Source: CAYLHF01 sp964383365 (GTDB taxonomy: Bacteria > Bacteroidota > Rhodothermia > Rhodothermales > UBA10348). Taken from it: a DNA stretch of 64,000 bases. A program made the translations under genes and the position numbers. This document shows positions 27,863 through 36,793 of the stretch, in pieces; the first letter of the stretch is position 1, and each line of letters begins with the position of its first letter. Where the stretch lies: contig CAYLHF010000002.1 in NCBI GenBank assembly GCA_964383365.1, forward strand, positions 76,764 to 140,763. Direction: 5' to 3'. Under the pieces are notes generated by a model. It was not told the DNA's origin. It ran no database searches and was given only the letters and a program-made list of their open reading frames with translations.

Positions 27863-28306
27863 ATGGACATAAACAGTTTCAAGACAATCAGTGCCAAACC
27901 GGCCGACGTTGAGCGTGCCTGGTTTGTGGTTGACGCTGAAAATCAGGTCGTGGGTCGACTCGCGTCCCGCGTGGCCTCCATCCTCAGAGGAAAGCATAAG
28001 CCCAGCTTCACGCCTCATGTTGATACCGGCGATTTCATTGTCGTAATCAATGCGGACAAGGTCCGATTCACCGGTGCCAAGGAGACCGATAAGGAATACT
28101 TCAGGCATAGTGGATATCCGGGTGGTGTGACCCTCCGGACGCCGAAAGAGGTCCGTACGAAGAAACCTACATTCATGGTCGAAAACGCCGTGAAAGGGAT
28201 GCTTCCAAAAGGACCGCTGGGGCGACAGATGATGAAAAAGCTCAAAGTATATGCCGGAAGCGAGCACCCGCACGGCGCACAGCAACCTCAGGAATTATCG
28301 CTCTAG
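27863..28306 (+). CDS. rplM: 50S ribosomal protein L13
   Basis: A 147-residue L13. It starts MDINSFKTISAKPADVERAWFVVDAENQVVGRLAS and has GKHKPSFTPHVDTGDFIVVINADKVRFTG and the LKVYAGSEHPHGAQQP C-terminus. The ATG at 27863 is the family start; a longer frame from 27833 adds ten unrelated residues. It is followed 24 bp later by rpsI, the conserved rplM-rpsI pair. Confidence 0.98.
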   Translation: MDINSFKTISAKPADVERAWFVVDAENQVVGRLASRVASILRGKHKPSFTPHVDTGDFIVVINADKVRFTGAKETDKEYFRHSGYPGGVTLRTPKEVRTKKPTFMVENAVKGMLPKGPLGRQMMKKLKVYAGSEHPHGAQQPQELSL

Positions 28307-28330
28307 AATCAGCGACACCCAATATTTGAA

Positions 28331-28729
28331 ATGGCAACAGCAATAAATCAGCACAGTGCAGTCGGTCGAAGGAAAAACGCCATCGCCCGGGTATATCTTC
28401 GCCCCGGAAACGGAAAGGCGGTGGTAAACAAGAGAACCATGGAAGATTATTTCCCTCTGGACTGGCGGCGCAAATCCATACTCTCCCCGTTCGATGTTAC
28501 CGAGACTGCCGGCACCTTTGATCTGGTGGTAAATGCTACCGGTGGTGGTCAAACCGGACAGGCCGAAGCGATCCGCATGGGTATTTCTCGGGCTCTCGTC
28601 GAGTTCAACGAGGAATTCAGGAAACCGCTTCGGGATGCCGGGTTTCTCACAAGGGATCCTCGTATGGTCGAACGGAAGAAACCGGGACAGCCGAAAGCTC
28701 GCAAGAGATTCCAGTTCTCGAAACGTTAA
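28331..28729 (+). CDS. rpsI: 30S ribosomal protein S9
   Basis: A 132-residue S9. The core has VGRRKNAIARVYLRPGNGKAVVN and VNATGGGQTGQAEAIRMGISRAL, and the C-terminus ends KARKRFQFSKR, the conserved Arg/Lys tail that reaches the P-site tRNA. It lies 24 bp after rplM. Confidence 0.98.
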   Translation: MATAINQHSAVGRRKNAIARVYLRPGNGKAVVNKRTMEDYFPLDWRRKSILSPFDVTETAGTFDLVVNATGGGQTGQAEAIRMGISRALVEFNEEFRKPLRDAGFLTRDPRMVERKKPGQPKARKRFQFSKR

Positions 28730-28861
28730 TCATCTGCCGGAGTCCTGGACTTTTCCAGGATTCCTACCTCAAACGACTCATACGCCTGGATACGGGGAGG
28801 GGTGATCCCTCGGGATTTCTTCCTGTAAATGAACGGCGTAGCGGACATAACCCTACATATA

Positions 28862-29752
28862 ATGACTGAAGAAAAGAATGGTACGCCCGTACACAGGGCG
28901 TCGATCGAAGAACTGCTGAAGGCGGGAACGCACTTTGGCCACCTGACCAGCCGCTGGAATCCCAAGATGAAGACGCACATCTTCATGAAGCGGAATGGGA
29001 TTCACATCATCAACCTGAATCATACCCAGCAGTACCTGGACGAGGCTGCCAATGCGGTCGCTCGATTCAGCAGGCGCGGGAAGAAGATTCTGTTTACCGG
29101 TACGAAGAAACAGGCTCAGGCCATCATCCGCAAGCATGCGGAATCGTGTGATTCTCCGTACGTGGTAGAACGTTGGCTGGGGGGTACGCTGACGAATTTT
29201 GCCACGATCCGGAAGAGTATTCGCCGAATGGAAGAACTCGTCCGGATGGAAGAAGACGGCACGCTCGATCAGCTCAAGAAGAAAGAGCGGTTGATGAAAG
29301 GCCGCGAACTCGAGAAGCTGCAGAAGATTCTGACCGGTGTTCAGGAGATGGCCCGGGTTCCCGGTGCGCTTTTCGTCGTTGATATCCGTCGCGAGCACAT
29401 CGCCATCAAGGAAGCAAAGAAGCTTCGCATTCCGGTTATTGCTATCGTCGATACGAATTGTGATCCGGATCTGGTCGATTATGCGATCCCTGCAAACGAT
29501 GATGCGCTAAAGTCGATCGATTTGATCACCGGTGTCATCGCCAATGCGGTCATCGAAGGCCAGAAGGAGCGCAAGGAGCAAGAAGCGGAGGCCAAGGCCA
29601 TCAAGGAGAAACAGCGCGCCGAACAGGAAGCTGCCAAAGAGAAAAGCAAGAAGGCAAAAGCGGAAGCTGCGGCAGCCGCGAAAGCCGCTGCTGCTGCAGA
29701 AGCAGCAGCCAAGGCGGAAGCAAAAACCGAGCCCGCAGCCTCGGCCGAGTAA
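28862..29752 (+). CDS. rpsB: 30S ribosomal protein S2 with long Ala/Lys/Glu-rich C-terminal tail
   Basis: The 296-residue product has the S2 core: EELLKAGTHFGHLTSRWNPKMKTHIFMKRNGIHIINL, then RWLGGTLTNFATIRKSI and VPGALFVVDIRREHIAIKEA. After residue 238 a long tail rich in Lys, Ala and Glu (KEQEAEAKAIKEKQRAEQE and so on) follows, about 55 residues beyond the usual end. The family start is the ATG at 28862, not 28829. A short hairpin (TCCTGGA 28743-28749 with TCCAGGA 28754-28760) lies in the 132-bp gap after rpsI, without a T-run. It is followed by tsf. Confidence 0.96.
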   Translation: MTEEKNGTPVHRASIEELLKAGTHFGHLTSRWNPKMKTHIFMKRNGIHIINLNHTQQYLDEAANAVARFSRRGKKILFTGTKKQAQAIIRKHAESCDSPYVVERWLGGTLTNFATIRKSIRRMEELVRMEEDGTLDQLKKKERLMKGRELEKLQKILTGVQEMARVPGALFVVDIRREHIAIKEAKKLRIPVIAIVDTNCDPDLVDYAIPANDDALKSIDLITGVIANAVIEGQKERKEQEAEAKAIKEKQRAEQEAAKEKSKKAKAEAAAAAKAAAAAEAAAKAEAKTEPAASAE

Positions 29753-29836
29753 TCCTCTGAAGACGATTTTAAGGTGATGGTCCCGGTCTCGCCCGGTATC
29801 CATGCCTCTCTGAAAAGATAATTTGTTCGTATAGAT

Positions 29837-30667
29837 ATGGCTATTTCAGCAAAAGATGTAAAGAAACTGCGCGACAAAACCGGTGTCGGCATGATGGACT
29901 GCAAGAAGGCCCTCGTCGAAACCGACGGCGACTTTGACGCAGCAATTGACCTGTTAAGGAAAAAAGGACAAAAGGTCGCTGCCAACCGGGCCGACCGGGA
30001 AGCGAAGGAAGGGGTAATTGCAACCGCTTCGACAGAAGATGGTGCGACTGCCATCCTCGTAGAAGTGAATTGTGAAACAGACTTTGTGGCCCGGAACGAT
30101 GATTTTCAGAGTTTTGCTCGATCCATCGCCGATCTGGTCCTGGAGAACCGCCCGGCTGATCGGGCTGCACTACTCCAACTGCCCTTCGCAGGAAACCCCT
30201 CTCTTGAGGATGCGCTCATCCAGATGACAGGAAAGATCGGCGAAAAGATCGATGTCCGCAGGATGGTTGTAGCATCAAGCTCGTCCGGTAGCATCGTCTC
30301 CTATATCCATCCGGGTGCCCGTCTCGGCGTTCTGGTAGATATGTCTGGAAACGGGAATTTACAGTCGGTCGGCCGCGACGTAGCCATGCAAGTCGCCGCT
30401 CTTAATCCGGTGGCCACGTCCAGAGAGGATGTCCCGGATGAAGTGAAGGAGAAAGAAATGCAGATCGCACGTGAGGCCGCCATCCTGGACGGCAAGCCCG
30501 AGCAGATTCTTGACCGGATCGCGACTGGTAAACTCGAACGGTACTATAAGGACAACGTGCTGTTGGAGCAGCCGTTTGTGAAGGACTCCTCTCAGACGGT
30601 GACCCAAATGCTGACTGATTCTGGATCCACCGTATCATCGTTCATCCGGTTTGCTCTCGGAGACTGA
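29837..30667 (+). CDS. tsf: Elongation factor Ts
   Basis: A 276-residue EF-Ts, the guanine-nucleotide exchange factor for EF-Tu. It has the N-terminal UBA-like segment VKKLRDKTGVGMMDCKKALVETDGDFDAAIDLLRKKG and ILVEVNCETDFVARNDDF, which contains the conserved TDFVAR. The EF-Tu binding C-terminus is complete. It lies 84 bp after rpsB, the usual rpsB-tsf pair, and a strong terminator follows. Confidence 0.98.
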   Translation: MAISAKDVKKLRDKTGVGMMDCKKALVETDGDFDAAIDLLRKKGQKVAANRADREAKEGVIATASTEDGATAILVEVNCETDFVARNDDFQSFARSIADLVLENRPADRAALLQLPFAGNPSLEDALIQMTGKIGEKIDVRRMVVASSSSGSIVSYIHPGARLGVLVDMSGNGNLQSVGRDVAMQVAALNPVATSREDVPDEVKEKEMQIAREAAILDGKPEQILDRIATGKLERYYKDNVLLEQPFVKDSSQTVTQMLTDSGSTVSSFIRFALGD

Positions 30668-30690
30668 TCCTTCACTGTATCCAGCTTTAA

Positions 30691-30720
30691 GGGGGCTCGC
30701 AATTGCGAGCCCCCTTTTTT
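30691..30720 (+). terminator. Rho-independent terminator after tsf
   Basis: A perfect 10-bp stem, GGGGGCTCGC at 30691-30700 and GCGAGCCCCC at 30705-30714, with a 4-base AATT loop, followed by TTTTTT at 30715-30720. It begins 24 bases after the tsf stop. Confidence 0.95.
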
Positions 30721-30887
30721 ATTACGCGTTGACGCCAGGCAAGTCTGTCGTTTCTGGTTGGACCCGATGGGAAGGTCGGCAATTCGATCAGCGGGCTCCC
30801 TTTCAAATTGATACTCATGTCCGTCGATTGTAGCTTGCTCTGATCTTTTGAGATCGTCTCTCCGATCATTTTCCTACCGAGGCTACT

Positions 30888-31646
30888 GTGCCTGAATCCT
30901 CCGAAAAAGACCCATCGTATCGGCGTATTTTGCTCAAGTTGAGTGGTGAAGCCCTGTTGGGTTCGAAATCCTACGGGATCGAACAGGAAGTGCTCGGGGG
31001 GTATGCTGCTCAGATTCGCGAAATCGTTCATTCGGGCACCGAAGTCGCTCTCGTCATCGGGGGTGGGAATATCTTCCGGGGGGTCAACAATGCAACGACC
31101 GGTATGAAACGTGCTCATGCAGACTACATGGGCATGTTGGCCACGATGATCAATGCCATGGCGCTCCAGGACGCCCTCGAACTGGCCGGTCTTCAGACAC
31201 GGCTTCAATCGGCGTTGAACATGGACGAGATCGCCGAGCCATTTATCCGGCGTCGGGCCATCCGGCACCTGGAAAAAGGACGAGTTGTTATCTTCGGTGC
31301 AGGAACAGGGAACCCCTACTTCACGACCGATACTGCAGCGGCTCTTCGCGCACTGGAAATAGACGCCGACGTACTTCTGAAGGGGACGCGGGTAGACGGC
31401 GTCTATTCGACCGACCCGGAGAAGGATACATCGGCCGTTAAATACGACCGTATCCACGGGTCGGACGTTATTCGCCGGGATCTGAGAGTGATGGATATGA
31501 CAGCCTTTACGTTGTGTAAAGATTCGAGCATGCCCATCATTGTTTTCAACATGAACATCCCCGGTAATCTGAAACAGATTGTCGCGGGCCAGGCGGCAGG
31601 GACACTCGTCCATTGGAACGACGCCGAGGCCGCACCGGTCTCCTGA
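30888..31646 (+). CDS. pyrH: Uridylate kinase (UMP kinase)
   Basis: PyrH phosphorylates UMP to UDP. The 252-residue product has the amino-acid kinase start RILLKLSGEALLG, VALVIGGGNIFRG, and the Mg/ATP region GAGTGNPYFTTDTAAALRA, and continues with VLLKGTRVDGVYSTDP. The start is GTG at 30888, preceded by GAGG five bases upstream. The gap of about 240 bp from tsf includes the terminator, so pyrH probably has its own promoter. It is followed by frr 36 bp later, as in many bacteria. Confidence 0.97.
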   Translation: MPESSEKDPSYRRILLKLSGEALLGSKSYGIEQEVLGGYAAQIREIVHSGTEVALVIGGGNIFRGVNNATTGMKRAHADYMGMLATMINAMALQDALELAGLQTRLQSALNMDEIAEPFIRRRAIRHLEKGRVVIFGAGTGNPYFTTDTAAALRALEIDADVLLKGTRVDGVYSTDPEKDTSAVKYDRIHGSDVIRRDLRVMDMTAFTLCKDSSMPIIVFNMNIPGNLKQIVAGQAAGTLVHWNDAEAAPVS

Positions 31647-31682
31647 CCGGTCATTTCGTCAACAGAAATCAGTAGAACTACC

Positions 31683-32252
31683 ATGGTACACGAAGACCTG
31701 AAACTGATACTCGATGATGCGCGAGAGAGCATGGATCACAGCATCGAGCATTTTATGCACGAACTGAGAAGTATCAGGGCCGGACGGGCAAACCCGAGTA
31801 TGCTCGAAAACGTTCGGGTCGACTACTACGGATCGCAGACTCCGCTTGACCAGATGGCGAGTGTTAATGCCCCCCAACCGGACCTGATCCTTATCCAGCC
31901 GTGGGACAAAACCGTACTGGCAGATGTCGAGAAAGCTATCCTGTCGGCCAATCTCGGACTTAATCCTTCGAACGACGGTACGTTTATCCGTCTGCCAGTC
32001 CCACCACTTTCTGAGGAACGTAGACGAGATCTGGTCAAGACCGTGAAATCCCGGGGGGAGGAGGCCAAGATCTCTCTTCGAAACGTCCGCCGTACGGCGA
32101 AAGAAATGATCAAGGCCACTCAGAAGGACGAGAATCTACCCGAAGACATGGCCTATGAGAGCGAGGAAAAGTTGCAGAACCTCACGAATGAGTATGGCAA
32201 GAAAGTGGACGAGATGCTCGTCCACAAGGAAGCCGAGATCATGGAAGTCTGA
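31683..32252 (+). CDS. frr: Ribosome recycling factor
   Basis: A 189-residue RRF, which releases ribosomes from mRNA after termination. It shows the family blocks HFMHELRSIRAGRANPSMLENVRVDYYG, QPWDKTVLADVEKAILSANLGLNPSNDGTFIRLPVPPLSEERR, and the C-terminal coiled-coil part with the NLTNEYGKKVDEMLVHKEAEIMEV end. The start ATG at 31683 fits the family. It lies 101 bases upstream of tRNA-Ser. Confidence 0.98.
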   Translation: MVHEDLKLILDDARESMDHSIEHFMHELRSIRAGRANPSMLENVRVDYYGSQTPLDQMASVNAPQPDLILIQPWDKTVLADVEKAILSANLGLNPSNDGTFIRLPVPPLSEERRRDLVKTVKSRGEEAKISLRNVRRTAKEMIKATQKDENLPEDMAYESEEKLQNLTNEYGKKVDEMLVHKEAEIMEV

Positions 32253-32353
32253 TTCTGTATTACGCAACGCTTCACGACGCACCGGATTATGCGCAGAAAC
32301 ATGTCGCCCGTGCGCGCATACTTGGATCTCTTTTTTCGAGGGAGATGAATACC

Positions 32354-32444
<91 letters not shown>

Positions 32445-32454
32445 ATGAGACAAA

Positions 32455-32485
32455 CCCCCGTCCGAAATCCGGACGGGGGTTTTTT
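32455..32485 (+). terminator. Rho-independent terminator after tRNA-Ser
   Basis: A 10-bp stem CCCCCGTCCG (32455-32464) with CGGACGGGGG (32470-32479), a 5-base loop, then TTTTTT. The three A before it could let it act in both directions. Confidence 0.93.
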
Positions 32486-32878
32486 AATTCGGGACCCGTT
32501 GGAAGCTCGCTTTCACACGGGGACGGAATTGAAAAACCGGGAGGCGAGCGGAGCGAGCCGCATCTCGTACCGAAATTCACCGCTCCGCCCGGACGCATTT
32601 CTTTCGCCTTCCGAAACTGCTGGTTACCGTCGCTCTTCGACCTACGGAGCGGACCACCTATGCAGCGGCCTCCGACCAGGTCTTTGATTGCCAGCCTCAC
32701 TCGATTCTACATGGCGAACCTCAATTGCGAAGCGCTCTGGAAGTAAGCCTGAATGAACTGAGTACCTATTAGGGCCGGTTCCGTATCTTTCACGTCGGCA
32801 ACTGACGGTAGATATCATTCATCAGGCATCCTTTTCTGAAAAACCGGTGCCTCCTCAGAGAATCGAACGAACGCGCCC
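32486..32878. other. Gene-free stretch between tRNA-Ser terminator and yicC
   Basis: About 390 bases with no gene I accept. The ORFs that start inside or near the tRNA are shadows. A short GC-rich segment (GGAGGCGAGCGGAGCGAGCC, near 32541) is locally palindromic. Promoter elements for yicC are not clear. I see nothing else. Confidence 0.5.
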
Positions 32879-33760
32879 ATGATCGCAAGCATGACAGGAT
32901 TTGGCAGGGGTGAAGCCTCCGCCGCAGGATTTGAAGCGACCGTAGAGCTCAAGTCCGTCAACAGCCGCTACTGCGAAGTCAGTATTCGGTCACCGCGCAG
33001 TATCTCTGACAAAGACGGCGAAATACAGGCCGTCGTCAAGAAGGCGTTTGCCAGAGGCCGAATCAGTGTCCAGATTCAGGTTGAATCTCCCGCGGATAAG
33101 GAAACTGTCCTCACCCTCGATACTGAAGCCGTTGCCCGGTATCGGAATCTGCTCGGGTCCCTGAAGACGGCTGCCGGCGTCGACGAGCCTCTCACGTTGG
33201 ATCACTTCCTTCGATACCCCGACATCTTTCTTGCGGCAGAAGAAGATACGGACCGCGCGCTTCACACGTGGGCTGCGGTATCCGAGGCGCTCGACGGCGC
33301 GTGTCGTACCATGCGGTCGATGCGTCTACAGGAGGGGAAGGCTCTTCAGACGGAACTCGAAGCCCGACTGGACGGAATTGAAAAAAGTCTTCTAATCGTG
33401 GAGAAAGAAGCTCCAGAACGCATCCCTCGCGCCCATGTCAGGCTCAGGACACGCCTCGAAGAGGTCATCACAGACGGCCGCATCGACAACGACCGGTTGG
33501 AATTTGAGATGGCCCTACTGGCCGACCGTCTGGATATTCGCGAGGAATGTGTTCGCCTCCATTCGCACTTGAATCTATTCCGGGAGGCTATTTCCAGTGG
33601 CGATCCGATTGGGCGTAAACTGAATTTTCTATCCCAGGAAATGAATCGGGAGGTCAATACCATTGGTTCCAAAGCCAGCGACGCCGGACTGTCTCATGTG
33701 GTGGTGTCGATGAAGGAAGACCTCGAAAAGATCAGGGAACAGGTCGAGAACGTTGAGTAA
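32879..33760 (+). CDS. yicC: YicC/YloC family endoribonuclease
   Basis: A 293-residue YicC-type protein. It starts with the family's MIASMTGFGRGEASAAGFEATVELKSVNSRYCEVSIRSP, and the C-terminal DUF1732-like part has RLDIREECVRLHSHLNLFREAISSGDPIGRKLNFLSQEMNREVNTIGSKASDA. The family acts as a toroidal endoribonuclease in E. coli and Bacillus. It overlaps the gmk start by 8 bp. Confidence 0.96.
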   Translation: MIASMTGFGRGEASAAGFEATVELKSVNSRYCEVSIRSPRSISDKDGEIQAVVKKAFARGRISVQIQVESPADKETVLTLDTEAVARYRNLLGSLKTAAGVDEPLTLDHFLRYPDIFLAAEEDTDRALHTWAAVSEALDGACRTMRSMRLQEGKALQTELEARLDGIEKSLLIVEKEAPERIPRAHVRLRTRLEEVITDGRIDNDRLEFEMALLADRLDIREECVRLHSHLNLFREAISSGDPIGRKLNFLSQEMNREVNTIGSKASDAGLSHVVVSMKEDLEKIREQVENVE

Positions 33761-34337
33761 TTACGCGAATCCCTGCATCGTCGTACTGACGGCGCCGAGT
33801 GGGTCGGGCAAGACCAGTATCGCCCGGGCCTTACTCAAGCGCATTCCGGGGCTTCACTTCTCAGTTTCCGCTACGACGCGAAAAAAGCGCGATTCAGAAA
33901 CCGACGGTGTCCACTATCATTTCCTCACGCTCGAAGCCTTCGAGAAAGCCCGTGACGAAGGACAACTCATCGAGTATGAAGAAGTCTATGACGGGTGCTG
34001 GTATGGCACGCTTCGAACCGAAATCGAAGATTCAGATCCTTCCCGACCCGTTCTGTTGGACATCGATGTCGACGGAGCCGAACATATCAAGAGTCTCTTT
34101 CCGGATCATTCTCTGGCGCTGTTCATCCGCCCGCCGTCGCTTCATGTCCTGGAAAAGCGACTCCGTGGACGTGGCTCCGACGCAGAACCGGTCATCATTG
34201 AGAGACTCGAGAAGGCGAAGAGCGAACTGGCACGCGCGAACCGTTTTGACGTTGTCGTAGTAAACGATGATCTGAACGTAGCAGTCGATGAAGTGGCCCA
34301 TCTCACAGCAATCTTCGTGAAGAATCAAGAGCAGTGA
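33753..34337 (+). CDS. gmk: Guanylate kinase
   Basis: A 194-residue P-loop kinase that phosphorylates GMP to GDP. It has the P-loop TAPSGSGKTS (residues 13-22), then FSVSATTRKKRDSETDGVHYHFLT for GMP binding, and VLLDIDVDGAEHIKSLFPD. The start is TTG at 33753, the only possible start before the P-loop, and it overlaps the end of yicC. It overlaps coaBC as TGATG. There is no rpoZ between gmk and coaBC, unlike in many other bacteria. Confidence 0.95.
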   Translation: MSNYANPCIVVLTAPSGSGKTSIARALLKRIPGLHFSVSATTRKKRDSETDGVHYHFLTLEAFEKARDEGQLIEYEEVYDGCWYGTLRTEIEDSDPSRPVLLDIDVDGAEHIKSLFPDHSLALFIRPPSLHVLEKRLRGRGSDAEPVIIERLEKAKSELARANRFDVVVVNDDLNVAVDEVAHLTAIFVKNQEQ

Positions 34338-35584
34338 TGCCTGACGCAATTGACAGACTGAACGGACGCAGAATCGTGCTGGGAATTTCCGGCGGAATCG
34401 CTGCCTACAAGACGGCCGAGCTTGTTCGCCTCTTCAAGAAAGCCGGTGCGGACGTACAGGTCGTCATGACCCCGAACGCCACGAAATTCGTGACACCATT
34501 GACGCTCGGGACGCTCTCGGAACGGGAGGTTTTCTCAGAGATATTTCCGGCAAATGAAGACGGAAGCTGGACCAAACACGTCCAGATAGGCCTCTGGGCA
34601 GATATTTACATCATCGCCCCGGCTACGGCCCAGACGATGGCCAAGCTGGCGACGGGAATGTGCGACACGATGCTGACTGCCGTAGCCCTGACGGCGCGCT
34701 GCCCGATCCTGGTCTGTCCCGCCATGGATCACGACATGTATGAGCATCCAGCGACAAGAACGAATATGGACACACTCCGGTCGATGGGTTATCATCTCAT
34801 GGATGCGGATTTCGGTCCATTGGCGAGTGGGCTCGTCGGGCAGGGACGATTGCCCGAGGTGGAGTCTATCGGCGCCCGTGCAGTCGAAATCATGCAGGCA
34901 AGAGCCGACGAGCGATCCGGGCTCCTTTCAGGAAAAACCGTCCTGGTGACTGCCGGACCGACGCGCGAGCGAATCGACCCGGTTCGGTACGTGACCAATC
35001 ATTCGACCGGTACGATGGGGTACGAGATTGCGGCAGAGGCAGCGCGTCGCGGAGCGTCCGTTACGCTCGTCAGCGGCCCGACGGCGCTGGAGACACCCGA
35101 ACACGTGCACCGAACCGACGTCGAATCAGCGGCAGAGATGAACACGGCGGTACAGCGACATGCGGGCGCGGATATCATCGTCATGGCAGCTGCAGTGGCC
35201 GACTATGCACCGACCAGGATCGAATCGGCAAAAATAAAAAAGGGCGCAGACGCGCTCTCCATCAAGCTCGGTTCCACTACCGACATCCTGGCGGGAATCG
35301 GACAAACCAGGCGGTCCGATCAAGTTCTCGTCGGATTTGCGCTCGAAACAGACAACGGAGAAGAGAATGCCCGGACAAAGCTGGAGAAAAAGCATCTGGA
35401 CTGGATCGTGCTGAACAATCCGGTAGAAGACGGCGCAGGATTCGGAACCGGCACCAACCGCGTCATTATCATCTCGAAATCAGGACCGGCTATTTCTCTT
35501 CCTGTCCTTGAGAAACCCGTGGTTGCAGAGACACTCCTGGATATCATTTCGGGAGTAGAATTACCGGATTTCTTACGCTCGTAA
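34337..35584 (+). CDS. coaBC: Phosphopantothenoylcysteine decarboxylase/synthetase CoaBC
   Basis: A bifunctional CoA-biosynthesis enzyme of 415 residues. The N-terminal FMN flavoprotein part (CoaC) has VLGISGGIAAYKTAELVR and the region VQIGLWADIYIIAPATAQTMAKLATGMCDTMLTA. The C-terminal synthetase part (CoaB) begins VLVTAGPTRERIDPVRYVTNHSTGTMGYEIA, with AAAVADYAPTRIESAKIKK. ATG at 34337 is used, overlapping the gmk stop; a GTG at 34334 would add one residue. Confidence 0.96.
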   Translation: MPDAIDRLNGRRIVLGISGGIAAYKTAELVRLFKKAGADVQVVMTPNATKFVTPLTLGTLSEREVFSEIFPANEDGSWTKHVQIGLWADIYIIAPATAQTMAKLATGMCDTMLTAVALTARCPILVCPAMDHDMYEHPATRTNMDTLRSMGYHLMDADFGPLASGLVGQGRLPEVESIGARAVEIMQARADERSGLLSGKTVLVTAGPTRERIDPVRYVTNHSTGTMGYEIAAEAARRGASVTLVSGPTALETPEHVHRTDVESAAEMNTAVQRHAGADIIVMAAAVADYAPTRIESAKIKKGADALSIKLGSTTDILAGIGQTRRSDQVLVGFALETDNGEENARTKLEKKHLDWIVLNNPVEDGAGFGTGTNRVIIISKSGPAISLPVLEKPVVAETLLDIISGVELPDFLRS

Positions 35585-35854
35585 CAGTGAGCTTCGTCAG
35601 GCAGGAGGGCACCGGAGGTTGGTGTTTGTGTGGGGTGCGATGACAAGCTCGCACCAATCGTGAGGAAGTTGTGGAATCATCACGGTGTAGCCGTGCGAAA
35701 GTTGTTTATGGTTACCCTCCAGATGGCATGGCCGGATCCGAGTGTGAGTCCTACATTCTCTTCACGGATTCGCATACGGCCGGTGACCGTTACGAACTCA
35801 TGATGAGACCCCTCTTTGATCTCAGACCTGATCTCCTGATCGTCATCCGTACGC
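35585..35854 (+). other. Gene-free stretch between coaBC and the uracil-DNA glycosylase gene
   Basis: 270 bases. A 63-codon reading frame (GTG at 35671 to 35862) runs 8 bp into the next gene and follows GAGGAAG, but its translation resembles nothing known to me and it has no clear homologue signature. I do not call it a gene. Confidence 0.4.
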
Positions 35855-36745
35855 ATGTCTGATAATCCTGTAACGCTGCTTCGCGAAGTTCGGACCATCG
35901 TAGAACAACAGATTTCTCTGTTCGGCCCGGTGGTTATTTCAAATCCAGATGACTCTGACTCCATGCACCCCAATAAGTTGGCCGCCTCGGGTGCGGTAAC
36001 AGCAATCGCCTCTCCGGATTCGATCAACATGCAGTCAACCGGGCAGCAGCCTGTCGAGCCGGAACCAACCAACCGTCAGCAAACCGGGAAACCGGTCGAA
36101 AGATCGCCCTACGAACGCATTTCCGCGCTTGTAAAACCGAACTCGCCCATGGCCGGAATGAATTCCCTCGACGAACTCAAGTCGTATGTGGAACAGACGG
36201 TTCTTATTCCCCTGGATAAAACGCGAATTAAACCTGTCTTTGGTGTCGGAAATCCTGATGCCGATCTGATGATCGTCGGCGAGGCGCCGGGTGCAGACGA
36301 GGACCGACAGGGAGAGCCCTTCGTAGGGAGAGCGGGCAAACTGCTCACCCAGATCATCGGGGCTATTGGATTTGCCCGCTCGGACGTATACATCGCTAAC
36401 ATTCTCAAGAGCCGTCCTCCGGACAACCGCAGGCCGGAGCCCGATGAGGTTCACGCTCATATTCCCATTTTATACAGGCAGATTGCCCTCATTAAGCCGA
36501 AACTATTGTTGTGCGTCGGTAAGACTGCAGGTACGTCTTTACTGAATATGAACACCTCTCTCAAAGAGTTGCGAGGAACGTTTCATGACTACCACGGACT
36601 GCCGGTTCTGGTCACATATCACCCGGCGGCACTCCTCAGGAATTCAAACTGGAAACGACCGACGTGGGAAGACGTTCAGCTTCTGCGTAAGAGATACGAC
36701 GAACTGGGCGGACGTACTCCAATAGGTCCAGATTCTGAGTCCTGA
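35855..36745 (+). CDS. Family-4-like uracil-DNA glycosylase, lacking the iron-sulfur cysteines
   Basis: A 296-residue protein with a poorly conserved N-terminal extension (about 100 residues) and a UDG-fold domain. Its motifs fit family 4: FGVGNPDADLMIVGEAPGADEDRQGEPFVGRAGKLL (129-164, active-site GEAPG at 142), IANILKSRPPDNR (180-192), and the C-terminal VTYHPAALLR (253-262). Family 4 enzymes normally hold a 4Fe-4S cluster through four cysteines: a CxxC before the first motif, one in KCRPP and one downstream. Here these positions read differently (for example KSRPP and AHIPIL), and the only Cys is residue 220. It probably still removes uracil from DNA, but the fold lacks the cluster. Confidence 0.85.
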   Translation: MSDNPVTLLREVRTIVEQQISLFGPVVISNPDDSDSMHPNKLAASGAVTAIASPDSINMQSTGQQPVEPEPTNRQQTGKPVERSPYERISALVKPNSPMAGMNSLDELKSYVEQTVLIPLDKTRIKPVFGVGNPDADLMIVGEAPGADEDRQGEPFVGRAGKLLTQIIGAIGFARSDVYIANILKSRPPDNRRPEPDEVHAHIPILYRQIALIKPKLLLCVGKTAGTSLLNMNTSLKELRGTFHDYHGLPVLVTYHPAALLRNSNWKRPTWEDVQLLRKRYDELGGRTPIGPDSES

Positions 36746-36793
36746 ACGCCCGTAATCACTGACTATAACCGATAAGACCCGGATATTTGTTAC

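Noticed and set aside
35671..35862. 63-codon frame before the uracil-DNA glycosylase gene
   Set aside because: No recognisable domain; 8-bp overlap with the next gene and a weak start. It could be real but is not supported.
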